Shown here piece by piece: positions 54,080-64,000 of a DNA stretch of 64,000 nt. The stretch spans positions 91,001 to 155,000 of the forward strand of contig CAWZYM010000069.1 in the NCBI GenBank assembly GCA_963966185.1, read 5' to 3'. Within the stretch, counting starts at the first letter, position 1. Every line of letters begins with the position of its first letter. Below the pieces are notes generated by a model. The model had not been told where the DNA came from, searched no databases, and saw only the letters and a list, made by a program, of their open reading frames with translations. Source of the DNA: Rhabditoides inermis. Lineage: Eukaryota; Nematoda; Chromadorea; Rhabditida; Rhabditidae. The translations under genes were made by a program, and so were the position numbers.

Positions 54080-54247
54080 ACTGATCTAAGTTATACTTAT
54101 GACTTCCTAATAAACTATTCAACTCTGCATTCTACAATGCTTTATTACAATAGATACATGAGAACATGCGATAAGTGATCAGCACGGGGCGCGAGGTGAG
54201 TGGATGAGATGGATAGATTGGAGACGTCGCTGCGAGTCGAAGGACTT

Positions 54248-54520
54248 TAGTTGGCGGTTCCGATGAACTTGTCAGCCATAGCCTTGAACTTATCGTCTGA
54301 AAACGGGATAGACTCAGGCAGGCAAATCAGTTTGGTTTGTGTCGACTCGTTAGGTCAGTTTGTACGTGTCGAGACTACAGTATCGTTTCGTGGCGAAACT
54401 CGACTAACTCTTGAAAAGTCCGGTGAGGATGGGGAACTGGGTGGCGAGGTCGGTCTTGGCAGTTTCCGAAAGGGTCTTGTACTGCGCGATGAGAGCTGCG
54501 GCCTTGCCCTGAAAGAATTG

Positions 54521-54574
<54 letters not shown>

Positions 54575-54919
54575 AGGGGGAGAACTAGCCTTGAGGTCCT
54601 CGATGGAGGGCTTCTCTCCCGCGAATACCTTGGCCTGGATGGCACGCGCGTCAGCGATCACTGCCTTGGCGAACTTTTGAGCCTCCTCTCCAAGAGCGTC
54701 CACCTGTACAAGGGCGACCGTCTCTCTCTCTCCCCCTCCCTCTCCCTCACCTTTCCCTTGACCATGGCGTGCAGCTTTGAGGCCTTCTCGTGGAGGGCGG
54801 GCGACTTCTCCTTGAGCGCGTTCAGAGCCTGCAATAAACTTCTCTCTCTCTCTCTCTCTCTCTCTCGCTCTCTCGCTCTCTCGCTCTCTCGCTCTCTCGC
54901 TCTCTCGCTCGCTCGCTCG

Positions 54920-54959
<40 letters not shown>

Positions 54960-55220
54960 CTCACATCATCCTCGGTCTTGTACTTGGCATAGTCCATGGC
55001 GACTTCCTTGAGCACCGCCTTGTCAGCGTCGGTCAGCCCTCCGAAGAACTCCGTTGCCTCGGCCGGGATCAGCTCTGCAATGGGTGCTCACTCTACCGTG
55101 GATGCCTCGTCGCTGCAGTGAGTGCTGCTCACCCCTGTACTGCTCGGGCACATCCTGGAGGCCGAAGGGCGCGGAGAGAGCAACAGCAGCCAGGGCAGAG
55201 ACGACAAGCAGACGGAACAT
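54248..55220 (-). CDS. far-1: fatty acid- and retinol-binding protein (FAR)
   Basis: Six exons give ~179 residues: signal peptide MFRLLVVSALAAVALSAP, then FGLQDVPEQYRELIPAEATE, FFGGLTDADKAVLKEVAMDY, ALNALKEKSPALHEKASKLH, AMVKGKVDALGEEAQKFAKA and the C-terminal ADKFIGTAN. The all-helical layout and the VPEQYRELIP...TEFF block are characteristic of the nematode Gp-FAR-1 family. These are secreted proteins that bind fatty acids and retinol and shuttle lipids in body fluids. The intron after IEDLK uses a GC donor (CAAG|gctagt). Two introns contain long (CT)n/(GA)n tracts, one providing the polypyrimidine stretch near the acceptor. Confidence 0.93.
54841..54957 (+). repeat. (CT)n with CTCG variants inside a FAR intron
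   Basis: CT units interspersed with CTCG steps. A matching (GA)n tract lies at 54521-54567 in the next intron and another at 55557-55590 upstream of the gene. Confidence 0.88.
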
Positions 55221-55552
55221 GGCTGGAATGGACAGGGGTGAGCGGGAGGGAGGGGAAGGGGATACGGTAACAGGAGTGCCGAGTGAGGGAGAGAGGGAGA
55301 AAGCGTGGACAAGGGCGAAAGAGATGGTGAGCGGGTGAAGCGAGATGGGTTGGTGTGATGATTCCCCCAGAAACCCGCTTGCTTTATACTAGGTGGAAAG
55401 GGGGCGGGGCGACTCCAGATGGCACGGCCGCGCGGCTTGGACAAAGGTCAGTGGAGAGAGGGATAGCTGGATTAGAGGGAGAGAGAGGGAGAGCGGATAG
55501 AGAGACAGACAAACAGAGGGAGAGGGTGAGAGGGAGATAAAGAGATAATGAG

Positions 55553-55594
<42 letters not shown>

Positions 55595-57250
55595 ATACAA
55601 TACTGGAGTGGTACAAAGACACATTCATCCATAGGATGAGAACTGTTTTACAATGTGCGCGTTCTTTGCTAGCGGTCGGCACTGCCTTTTTTGAGAATTT
55701 GAAATGAGCATACTGTAGTAAAGCGCCAATCATCACGCGTACTATCAATATTACACTGTTTGCTCCAATTACTCATTCAATATCATCTAGGTGAATCAAT
55801 TGTGTGTCTGGGATGTTGCTCATTACGCAGTCTCATTAGAATTCATTAGCCTCCGCGCGGGTATGAGAGGAGAGGAGAGGAGGGGGAGGGAAACACCGGG
55901 GAAGCCGCTTTGTCCTCTCATACACAATGACACATCCATCAACCAGCGAGGAATGGCAAATGATTCCATCGCCCGCATAATATTAGATTAGCGCCTGGCA
56001 TGCAACATGACCAAGATGCGCCAGTATGGAACAACTAGATCGATATCATTGCGTAGCTAGCTAACCATAATGTAGTGTGTATAAGAAATGGAAAGTGTTA
56101 AAGAGAGAAATTGTTATCGATATTCATAAGGTATAAAGAAAATAGGAAAAAAGTAGAAGAATTGGGTATGTCATTTGTCATTTTCGGAGGAATTACATAG
56201 AGTATGGATCGTGTCCAGTCGTTGGTGACTATGATAAATTGTTTTTAGCTCGAAAGTTGCTCATTTCAAGACATGGATTATCTGAACTTCACTCAGCGCG
56301 GAGTTTTCGATATTTCAAAAAAAAAACGCTATTCCTTCGCTTCGGGATTTCTTTCCGCAACTATCTGTTTTCATCCTCTGGAGACTCATATCCATTTGCT
56401 AATCTCCACAAAATCGCGTTTTTTCTAACTCACAGAAGTGTGCGCGAAATTCCCCAGAGATTTTATAGACACTTTTTTTAAAGATAAATGGAAGTTTAGA
56501 ATCTGTTTACAAAATCATAGTGCACAATATTCAAAGTTAAAGTATCTATAATAGGCTCGCACTTAGAGATCAGGATTTTTTGTTTAAAAACATTATCGTG
56601 GATTTTGAACATACCGTACGGTTTTGAACATTCCGTACCGTATAATGAACGAAATGCACAGCAGATTTGTTTTGCCGTTCATATCTCTACTCCACTGATC
56701 CTCTCACACAGTGATAACGCTCTCGCTTGGCAAACAAACAGTGGTCCGCGGCCGTTCGATCTTGGGTACCCACGAAATTTTTTGTCAATCTGAAAACATC
56801 ATCCAAAAGGTTCTGATCGTTGTCTAACCACCCTAGTGTCTCTCGTGGAAAGAGTGGAACTCATTTGCGGGCCCACGATATCTATACGATAATTATTAAA
56901 TGTAAACAGTACTAGTACTAATAAAATCGTATGGAGTTCAAATTGGTCCTGCAACGCTTTCGTAGAAACGATAATAACGGGCGGTTTATTTAGAATTGTT
57001 CGTGTTTACCTTGTTTATTTATATTATTATTGTCGTTGATTGTTATAGCAGTTTCAGCATAATTACAATTCTTAGCACATATTCAAATACGTAACGGTGT
57101 AACGAGCATACAACTATTAGAACAGCGTTGTTATTCTAACTCCGCACTTATTGTCTTCAAATCTTGACTGGCCCCTTCTTGTTCGTGCAAAAATACAATA
57201 CATGTGCAATGTCCTCGTCTGTAGAACCTTGAACATTCTAGGCGCTTGGG
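55221..57250. other. 2-kb intergenic region between FAR and NDUFA10
   Basis: Contains the FAR promoter side, the (GA)n at 55557-55590 and a small palindromic pair (ccgtacgg near 56617). No coding exon supported. Confidence 0.4.
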
Positions 57251-59300
57251 ATGTCGGCGTCTCTCAGCCTTATGGGCGCTGGGGCCCGTCGCTTGTTGGC
57301 CGGCAGCCGTGGAGCGATCAACGCCGCCGCCCTCGCTACCCGCAACCAGAACAGGACGGTGTGCCACAAGAGTCTTCTCCGCTTGCCTGAGAACTACCCT
57401 CAGCCCTGGGATTACAAGGTATTGTCATGCTTATAGTAGTAATTTATTTTTTATAAGGTTTTCGGCCGATTGTTTTTTGTTTTGTTTTGTCAATGGATGG
57501 ATTTGTCTCGTACGGCACGTGCGGAGCTTTCTGACCAGAATGATGTGCTTTTTGTTTCAGACCAAAGGCTTCAACTTCGCCGATGCTTTCGGAGACCACA
57601 CCCAGTCGCGCTTTCACCAGAACTCAAAGCTCATCGTCGTCGAAGGAAACATTGGAGCAGGCAAGGTATACTATAATTTTCAAGTACTTTCACTAAGGTG
57701 TGTCAGTATTATGCTGTACGCACTATACTTACATCAAGTACAATATAATACACAATACTTGTCAGACACCGTTTTATGCCATCGATGTTACAGAGCAAGA
57801 TGGCCGCGGAGCTTGCTGACCAGCTCGGATTCGTTCATATGCCCGAGTTCAAAATGGACGACATCCTCATTGACCGCTATGGAAACGACCTCCGCAAGTT
57901 CTATCACCTCGTATGTTGATTCTCATTGATTGGTTGAGAACTAGTTTTTTTTAGTTCCCGAAGCGCTACCAGATCCCGGACGTGGACATGTTCTACAAGA
58001 ACCCACACAGCGAGATGTCGGCTGTGATGCAGGACCGCATGTTCAACTGCCGTTGGGAGCAGTACCTCAACGCCCTCGCACACATCCTCAACACCGGTTC
58101 GTTCTGTTTTGTTTGCATATATGCAATGTATCGTTTGCAGGTCAGGGAGTCGTTCTAGAGCGCACCCCGCACTCGGATTTCGTCTTCGCCAACGCTATGC
58201 GTGCCAAGAGCTTCATCGGACTCGAGTGTGAGTAATGCATCTTGTTCAGAATGTTGTTATAATGTATTGCATTTGAAATGTTATTTTGTCGTGTTGTAGA
58301 CTTCAAGCACTACTACTACACTCGCAAGACTGCTCTTCCGAACCTTCACTTCTGGCCTCACCTCGTCGTATACCTCGACGCCCCCGTCTCCAAGTGCCTC
58401 GAGAACATCAAGAAGCGTGGAAACGTGAGTCCTCCTGACCTCCGATTCACAATTACGTTGTTTTTTGACATGGTGTTCCGTTTTAGCCGAACGAGATTGC
58501 CGCTATTGATGAGACTTACCTGAAGACTATCGAGGAGTCGTACAAGGATGCCCTCAAGGAGTTCCGGTCAGTGATACGATTATAATCTTGCACAATGTTT
58601 TGTGTGTTGTAGCGTGCACTCGAAGATCCTTGCCTACGACTGGACGAAGCCGGGAGACACGGACACGATTGTTGAGGATATCGAGCGCCTCGACCTCGAC
58701 TTCTTTGAGTGGCACTCGGGTTCTGTGATGGAGGAGTGGAACAACAAGGTGGACGAGGTCAACTGGAACGGATGGAGGCAGTTGTGAGTTGTTGTAGTTT
58801 TTTCTTCATGTTTTGCGTTCAATATTGTTTGATGCATGTATGTTTGTTGTAGCGTGACTTCCAAGTACGACGCCCGCATGCTTTCTTTCGACGGCATCCC
58901 CACCCACGAGGTTGGAGAGCTGTACGTGAACCCCCGCGACACTGGACACTTCCTCCACGTAATGCGCAAGGAGGTATGTCACGTTGTGTTAGATTGATGC
59001 GGGATGGATGTAATGGGTATTGTTGCAGGTGCTGAAAAGCCCGTACGGCTACGGCTATATCCAGGCGAAGGGAGATGAGCAGGCGGGACTCAACAACTGG
59101 AGGACCGGACACAACCTGCCCGAGCCGTGGTGAGTGGAACTAGAGAAGAGGGGGAACGGATAGACAGACATGTATTGACTGTCTACAGGTACGAGTACTA
59201 CCACCGCGAGGCGTACTACGACGACCTGAGCTCGCTGGAGACTTCTCTCGACGCGGATTCTGACTCGTACGACCCCGACTATGTGCACCACCACCACTAG
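57251..59300 (+). CDS. nuo-4: NADH dehydrogenase (complex I) subunit NDUFA10
   Basis: Eleven exons in phase give ~430 residues. A basic, Ala-rich N-terminus (MSASLSLMGAGARRLLAGSR) is a mitochondrial presequence. The dNK-like fold follows with its P-loop at an exon junction (LIVVEGNIGAGK-SKMAAELA), the ERTPHSDFVF motif, KHYYYTRKTALPNLHFWPHL, YLDAPVSKCLENIKKRGN and EEWNNKVDEVNWNGWRQF. This is a supernumerary matrix-arm subunit of complex I that retains a nucleoside-kinase fold. The last exon ends DYVHHHH, an unusual natural His run. The start is nine bases behind an attctag acceptor, consistent with trans-splicing. Confidence 0.95.
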
Positions 59301-59759
59301 ACGGGCTGGCCACGGCCTCACGGCCTCCCATCCTTTTGTAAGTAGCACAATGTTTGTAGGCGTTATAGAGTTTATGATGCGGATAATACACGAAATAAAA
59401 TATTTTGAAACAGTGACATTGTTCTTTTTTGATAGATGTGAATTGAGAACATCTTTTCTTATTAACTACACTGTGAGGGTCGATATGCATTGTCCCCTGT
59501 CCTCTCAGAATCACGGTAGTCCTCTCCAATTCTCGAAAAGCGTTTCCAAATTGTGATTTGTTAATGTTTCCTCCAGTTCTCCAGTACATGATAATTTGAC
59601 CTGTACCGTTTCTTTAGAATTACTGTTTGTTTGTTTGTTTGTTTATCAGCCTGATTCCGACATGTACATACAATGATAGCATGATGGGTTATCTGGAAGC
59701 ACACACAATCCTACAGTGAGGAATTGGGGCTCCTTGGCTGGAACAGTGCGGCGCGAGTG

Positions 59760-59930
59760 CTGACTGTTCATGGTAGATGGGAGAATTACTGTAGGAGAAT
59801 AATATGATCTGCATCATCCATTTTCCCTTAGGATAACGGTAAAAGAATAATATTGTCTGCATCGTCCCCTTAGAGTTACGGTAGGAGAATAATTTGTTCT
59901 ATGGCTCTTTGGCTCACATGCAGAATTCCG
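59760..59930. repeat. three degenerate ~45-bp units containing TTACGGTAGGAGAATAAT
   Basis: Copies begin near 59783, 59833 and 59876 (attactgtaggagaataat, ataacggtaaaagaataat, gttacggtaggagaataat), the first two followed by atctgcatc or gtctgcatc. The same motif occurs at 2352 and, altered, at 2459. It looks like a dispersed low-order repeat. Confidence 0.6.
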
Positions 59931-60127
59931 CTTGGAGAACACGACACTGTATACATACATGCACACATGGCCCATCTTCAAAAGTTGAAGTTTGTTCGGA
60001 TTTTTTTCACAGGTATGATTAACATACAGTCGATATACAATTCAGTTACGAATTCGTAAAATATCCAAAGGCAAGTGAAAGGGGGAAGTAAGAAATAGCT
60101 AGCAGTAAGATCGTAAGTTAGTAGGGT

Positions 60128-61178
60128 CTATTGGGGTTCCTGGTTGGGAGTGTCGTCTCCGTCCTTGTATTTTTTTGCAGAGGGAGATATGGAAGAGGAA
60201 GAGACTTTATTAAAGCAGCGGCGCACGCAGTCGGTGTCCTGCCCAGACTCCTCGTCAGCGACCTCGACCCGAACCTCCTTGTGCGAAGTCCCTTCCAGTC
60301 CGGGCTGCTTGTTGATCACGCGCTTGCTGTCCTTATTCTTTGCTTCGGCGCGAGTAGCACCGCCTCCTCTTTCAACCGCATCTCCGTTCTCCCTGTCTGC
60401 CCCCTCCTGGTTCGCAGCAGTCTCTCCAGCAAGGTTGGCGACAACCTCTCCCTCCTCTCCGTTTCCAATCCGAATAGTCGCGAACTCCGCCATTCCACGC
60501 CCGACAGTCTTCGCACCGCCATTGCCAGTCTGAAAACGCTACATGTGAGCAAGCTTTTTCTTCGTAAAGCGTGAAAAATAATGGACTACCCTGACGAAGT
60601 CCGAGGGCGATGGTGACTTCCGCGATGAGGACGGGGTACTTAAGAAAACGACAGGCGTCTCGAAGTGTAGAGGTTGTTCATTCGAAGTCGAAGGAACTTC
60701 ATCGAAGTCAAAACCACTGCAAAATATTCTCAGAAAAAAAGCGCAACACAACTCACATATTCCTCAAGCTTTTTCTCCGGATTTTACCTCGGACTTCATT
60801 CTCATCTATTCGCAGCTCGTCCGGCACCTAAAAAACGCATTGGCAACCGCTTCAGCCCCAGTGTGGTATGGATAGCACTCGGAGATTGTGGCTGCTACAC
60901 CTGACTCGCCTTCCATTCGATCCTGGGTAGAGTGGGATCATCAGGGGGGTCGACCGGGCACGACGACGATGCGCCCCCGCCAACTACAACATACACATGC
61001 ACACAGCACAACACCGAGTCCCACCTTGACGTCTCTTCTTATGGCGCTCGACCATCATTTGATCTGCAATCTGTGGACCTGAAAAGAAGATGATCGATAA
61101 CCGATCACGGTGATTGATGGACTGACCGTCGCGGCCGTCGTCCGGATCCGACTGGTCATCTTTGTCCTCGTGAGGCAT
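60128..61178 (-). CDS. acidic, probably nuclear or disordered protein of unknown function
   Basis: Seven exons join in phase. MPHEDKDDQSDPDDGRD starts three codons behind ttccttcag, a likely trans-splice acceptor. Next come GPQIADQMMVERHKKRRQ (basic, NLS-like), VGGGASSSCPVDPPDDPTLP, RIEWKASQ, VPDELRIDENEVRGKIRRKS, then GFDFDEVPSTSNEQPLHFET and a Ser/Pro-rich stretch. The last exon is long and low-complexity (TGNGGAKTVGRGMAEFATIR... to TPNQEPQ). About 265 residues, rich in Asp, Glu, Lys and Ser; no signal peptide or TM. Both charge pattern and the KKRR cluster suggest a nuclear disordered protein. No family recognised. Confidence 0.6.
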
Positions 61179-62134
61179 CGAAGGATCCTGAAGGAAACAG
61201 TGAGGAGGGCAAAGGAACGGAAATAGCGACACAATACATCAAACAATACGAACAAGAAGACTGGACTGGCATGAGGCTGAAACCGAGGGAAAACCGAAAT
61301 CACATGGCATCGAAACACGGGAAAGGCCAGCCGGTAACGGGACAGGCGAGAGGAGCGCCAAAGTGACATCATGCCGGCGCATGACATCACTTCGCGCGCC
61401 ACCCCTGATCTATTCCCGCCACTGATCTACTAGAGATAACAGACATCGCTTCCAATCGATGCTATTATGCTGGAATGGTGAATGATGTGAAATAGGAACG
61501 CACGTGATCACAGTGATTTAATTATATAATTGGTACTGAGAGAGAGGGGAATAAATTACATAAATGAGAGATGAGAGTAGTGTTGACCATCACTCTACGC
61601 CTGACACATCTTTTTGTGTCCTTTGTGTCCTTTGTACTCTGCTGTCTGCATTTGCTCCTTATCTCCTGTTCGAATATATTTCCATACCTCCACCCTTTCT
61701 CTACCAGTTGATCTCGCATGCCATCATGGAGGTCTGAGAGTATCCGGACCGGATCGTCACATCGTCATTGTGAATCATCTTGGATCGTCACAGTCCTACA
61801 TCATCGTCGAGTCACCCTACTTTTCATTGTCCATTAGCCGATTTCTCTCGTTCACATCTCATTTATCTCACAGAACAGTTGCCTCACTCACCTCACATGG
61901 GTGACATGGGCAGCTTGCGTGCGCGCATTCCTATTCGTCAACCCCCCCCCCTCCTCTGTCCCAACCTCTACACTCAACTGATCCGCACATATCCACAGTG
62001 TCCAAGAGAGTTTCATTCCCACTCTGTCGTGGAATCTAGGAATTCACGGTGTCTTTCCAGCTGTGATGTACGATGGGACATGGGAGTTGTGATCAAGTGG
62101 CATGTGATTATGACAGATACTGAGAAGTGGATGG

Positions 62135-62323
62135 ATGAAGTCGATAGCCATTGCAGGATTATTCGTGCAGTCTGCTGTGTTGCTTGTAGCTGCCGTGTCG
62201 TTTTATGACGCCGGCACTGTGCGCTCTTCTCTGCTGACCTCACTCCCTCCACCCACACACTCTGCCGCATTCGGATACCAGCATCCCACACACCATTTCG
62301 TTTACACTTCTCTGAGACTATGA
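62135..62323 (+). CDS. possible short secreted peptide
   Basis: MKSIAIAGLFVQSAVLLVAA is a plausible signal peptide, followed by VSFYDAGTVRSSLLTSLPPP and a His/Pro-rich end. A single open frame of 62 codons with no splice or homology support; it may equally be a first exon or chance. Confidence 0.2.
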   Translation: MKSIAIAGLFVQSAVLLVAAVSFYDAGTVRSSLLTSLPPPTHSAAFGYQHPTHHFVYTSLRL

Positions 62324-62613
62324 CCGTATGCATTCACTATCTTGCAAAAGATTCTGCTCCGAAAGGAGAGAGAGGATGATTGGTGGCTGCATCGACTCAC
62401 GACTAACAGATACTCCGTGCTTGGTAAGACATCCGTCGCTATGTATGCCTCAAACTTCTCCTTTAGCAGTGAAGACCGTACACTTTCTTGTTTCTCTTCT
62501 CTCCTTGTATTTGGCGTATAGTTCGTTCACCAACATCAGCAACTGCTTTCTTATCTCCTTATTTCTTTCAATTCCAGCTTTTGCCTCTCTGGCACTTTTT
62601 CGCTTCGATCTAG

Positions 62614-63364
62614 ATGTTTTCCATCTCGTTGCTTCTCGTCTGTTGTGGACATCATAAGGTATTTATTAGATGACATAACTATAAAAAGTTAACTGATCAT
62701 TTAGAACAACGGAAACGGAGAAAATTTAGCGGGCAACGTGTCTCTCATGCATCCCAAAATAAAGAAATGTGAGTTTGCTTTGTTCTTCAATCATTTAATG
62801 TTGTTTGTAGACCTACTTGTCGCTTCGATTGTGATGGCTGGATCGACCGTCTCTATTCTTCTCCGCTCAACTCAGTTCACATCCTGTTCTCATTTTTTTC
62901 TCATATCTCTTGTCGTTCATGTATGCTTAGGGATGTCAAGTGGGCGGAGCTTTGATGGCACAAATATGCGGCATCTTCCCGCGCCAAACGGAATACACCA
63001 TTCGACGCGCCGTAAAAAGTTGTATCTAGTAGTGCCTTCCTTTTGGCGCTGGACCGTGTCATAACCTATTATTTTTGACAAAAATTGATTTGATCCTATG
63101 AAAATGACGTCAAAAAGGGGCGTGGCTTAGCCTTTCTCTGTGAAGTTGTGTGCCGCGCGCGCCCTCAAACCGCGCGCTTTCGATGCGCGTAACGCGGAAA
63201 TGAAAGAAAACAACTAATTAAAATGATACTATTTAAAAACTACATATAATTTACTTTATTTTGATATACAGTAAGCACATATCCGTAACACTTGAAAATT
63301 CCCCTTGACATCCCTATGTATGCTTCCTCATTTCTATCGGAACAGCACACGTCACGTTGCTACT
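62614..63364 (+). pseudogene. hydrophobic (membrane) protein gene interrupted by a MITE
   Basis: ATG at 62614 directly follows a cgatctag acceptor-like site. Exons MFSISLLLVCCGHHK, then NNGNGENLAGNVSLMHPKIK, then YLLVASIVMAGSTVSILLRS keep phase over two introns with good donors and acceptors. The third exon continues with a second hydrophobic stretch (HFFLISLVVHVC) until a 387-bp MITE begins at 62929. Past the MITE and one copy of its 10-bp duplication the frame resumes hydrophobic (LISIGTAHVTLL) to a gtgagt donor at 63365. Two or more TM segments suggest a receptor- or transporter-like gene. Downstream exons are uncertain, so I cannot name the family. It is either a pseudogene in this haplotype or the real exon ends before the MITE. 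Confidence 0.4.
62929..63315. mobile_element. MULE-type MITE with 10-bp target duplication
   Basis: Begins AGGGATGTCAAGtGGG and ends with the reverse complement CCCcTTGACATCCCT. Flanks are ATGTATGCTT at 62919-62928 and again at 63316-63325. A 9-10 bp duplication points to the Mutator-like superfamily. The 387-bp body has no transposase frame; it includes a GC-rich stretch of CGCG steps near 63150-63200. Confidence 0.75.
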
Positions 63365-63378
63365 GTGAGTGACGTCAT

Positions 63379-64000
63379 TGATATCATATGTCTGTGATAA
63401 AATTCAAATATATTACAGCAATAGTATTTATGCCCATGATCAGAACTCACGTCATGCTAACACTATTCATTACAGAACTTTTCGGAAGTCGAACGGACAC
63501 TGCTAACCATACTATTTGGAGGCGCGTGGTGAGTCATTACAATATACAATATGCTTTATTAACACTTGATAGCATTAATATTTTACAACACCCGAAGGCT
63601 CTGGAGAGCACTTACTCGGGCTGTGAAATTTTCTCTGCCGAGAGAGAAATGTGACGAGAGAATAGAGAAATAACATAAACTAACGCATTGTGGAAGAAAT
63701 GGAAAATTCACAGTAGATAAAAAAGAATGTAGGCAATGCATAATGGAAATCCGCTGACAATCAATAAAGCAGAAGTTTGATTTGAAAGAGAACATACACT
63801 CAAATGAAAATGATGGAAACACAATGCAAAACGTTCCGATAATTGCGTTTCGGTAACCAATGTCCAATGTGTCCCTTTTGAAGGATAGCTCTCGGGTGCT
63901 ACTATGTTGGCAGCCATCAAGAGAGAATGTGTGATTGGGACTGGATGAGTGGGAGAGGGAGGGTTGGGTGGAAAGATCGTAGACGCTGTTGTGCTGTTGT
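63379..64000. other. right-end region without a supported gene
   Basis: An open stretch at ~63418-63534 between a tattacag acceptor and a gtgagt donor could be one more exon of the interrupted membrane-protein gene, but its phase does not fit cleanly. The remainder is non-coding as far as I can see. Confidence 0.3.

Overview
The window is genomic DNA of a nematode. Genes are split into many small exons by short GT-AG introns (often 42-60 bp). Several start codons sit directly behind a lone polypyrimidine-AG acceptor, as expected for spliced-leader trans-splicing. Several encoded families are nematode-restricted or nematode-expanded (FAR lipid-binding protein, SXP/RAL-2 protein, nematode Ly6 protein, type III coronin of the POD-1 kind). 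Exon-rich genes and abundant (CT)n and (AT)n tracts would fit a free-living chromadorean such as a diplogastrid, but the species is inference. All gene models were spliced by eye with reading phase checked at the junctions; outer ends are firmer than some internal boundaries.

Layout, left to right. 1-340: one exon of a minus-strand gene leaving the window. 568-2128: two tandem geminin-like genes (+). 2476-3069: a Tc/mariner-type MITE. 3624-9914: pod-1/coronin-7 (-), with a 5'-truncated LINE in one intron. 10823-14754: a signal-peptide/LRR-like/TM protein (+). 15339-16587 and further upstream: phosphatidylserine decarboxylase (-). 18830-19988: a foldback element with ~0.45 kb inverted arms. 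20712-22923: a SPOUT1-type RNA methyltransferase (-). 23676-23935: a tRNA-derived SINE between (AT)n tracts. 24194-25567: a tail-anchored protein (+). 26234-26773: a small membrane protein with an RVxF-like motif (-). 27671-29116: a secreted Cys-rich protein (-). 29367-31459: a PDGF/VEGF-like factor (pvf-1 type, -) with a tRNA-Gly(TCC) inside an intron. 32750-35910: a Ly6/three-finger GPI-type protein (+). 37423-38131: a CHH/ITP-type neurohormone precursor (-).

38371-44770 is a Penelope-like retroelement whose coding order is GIY-YIG-like nuclease, then reverse transcriptase (the Naiad arrangement). It is bounded by direct pLTR-like repeats and carries a nested R2/NeSL-like LINE with a 7-bp target duplication. 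It ends 66 bp from the EF-1alpha stop. 44837-46509: EF-1alpha (-). 46974-52755: PAN2 deadenylase (+), with a truncated RTE-type LINE in one intron and a CCCH zinc finger in the mid-region. 53343-54079: SXP/RAL-2 (DUF148) protein (+), convergent with 54248-55220: FAR protein (-). 57251-59300: complex I subunit NDUFA10 (+). 60128-61178: an unrecognised acidic protein (-). 62614 onward: a hydrophobic protein gene interrupted by a MULE-type MITE with a 10-bp target duplication.

The host genes are mainly unrelated housekeeping and secreted or signalling genes. No bacterial-style operon, CRISPR array or viral replicon is visible. The most interesting items are the Naiad-like composite retroelement, the CHH/ITP neurohormone gene, the tandem geminin-like pair, the PAN2 zinc finger, the tRNA nested in the growth-factor gene, and the MITE splitting a hydrophobic-protein exon.
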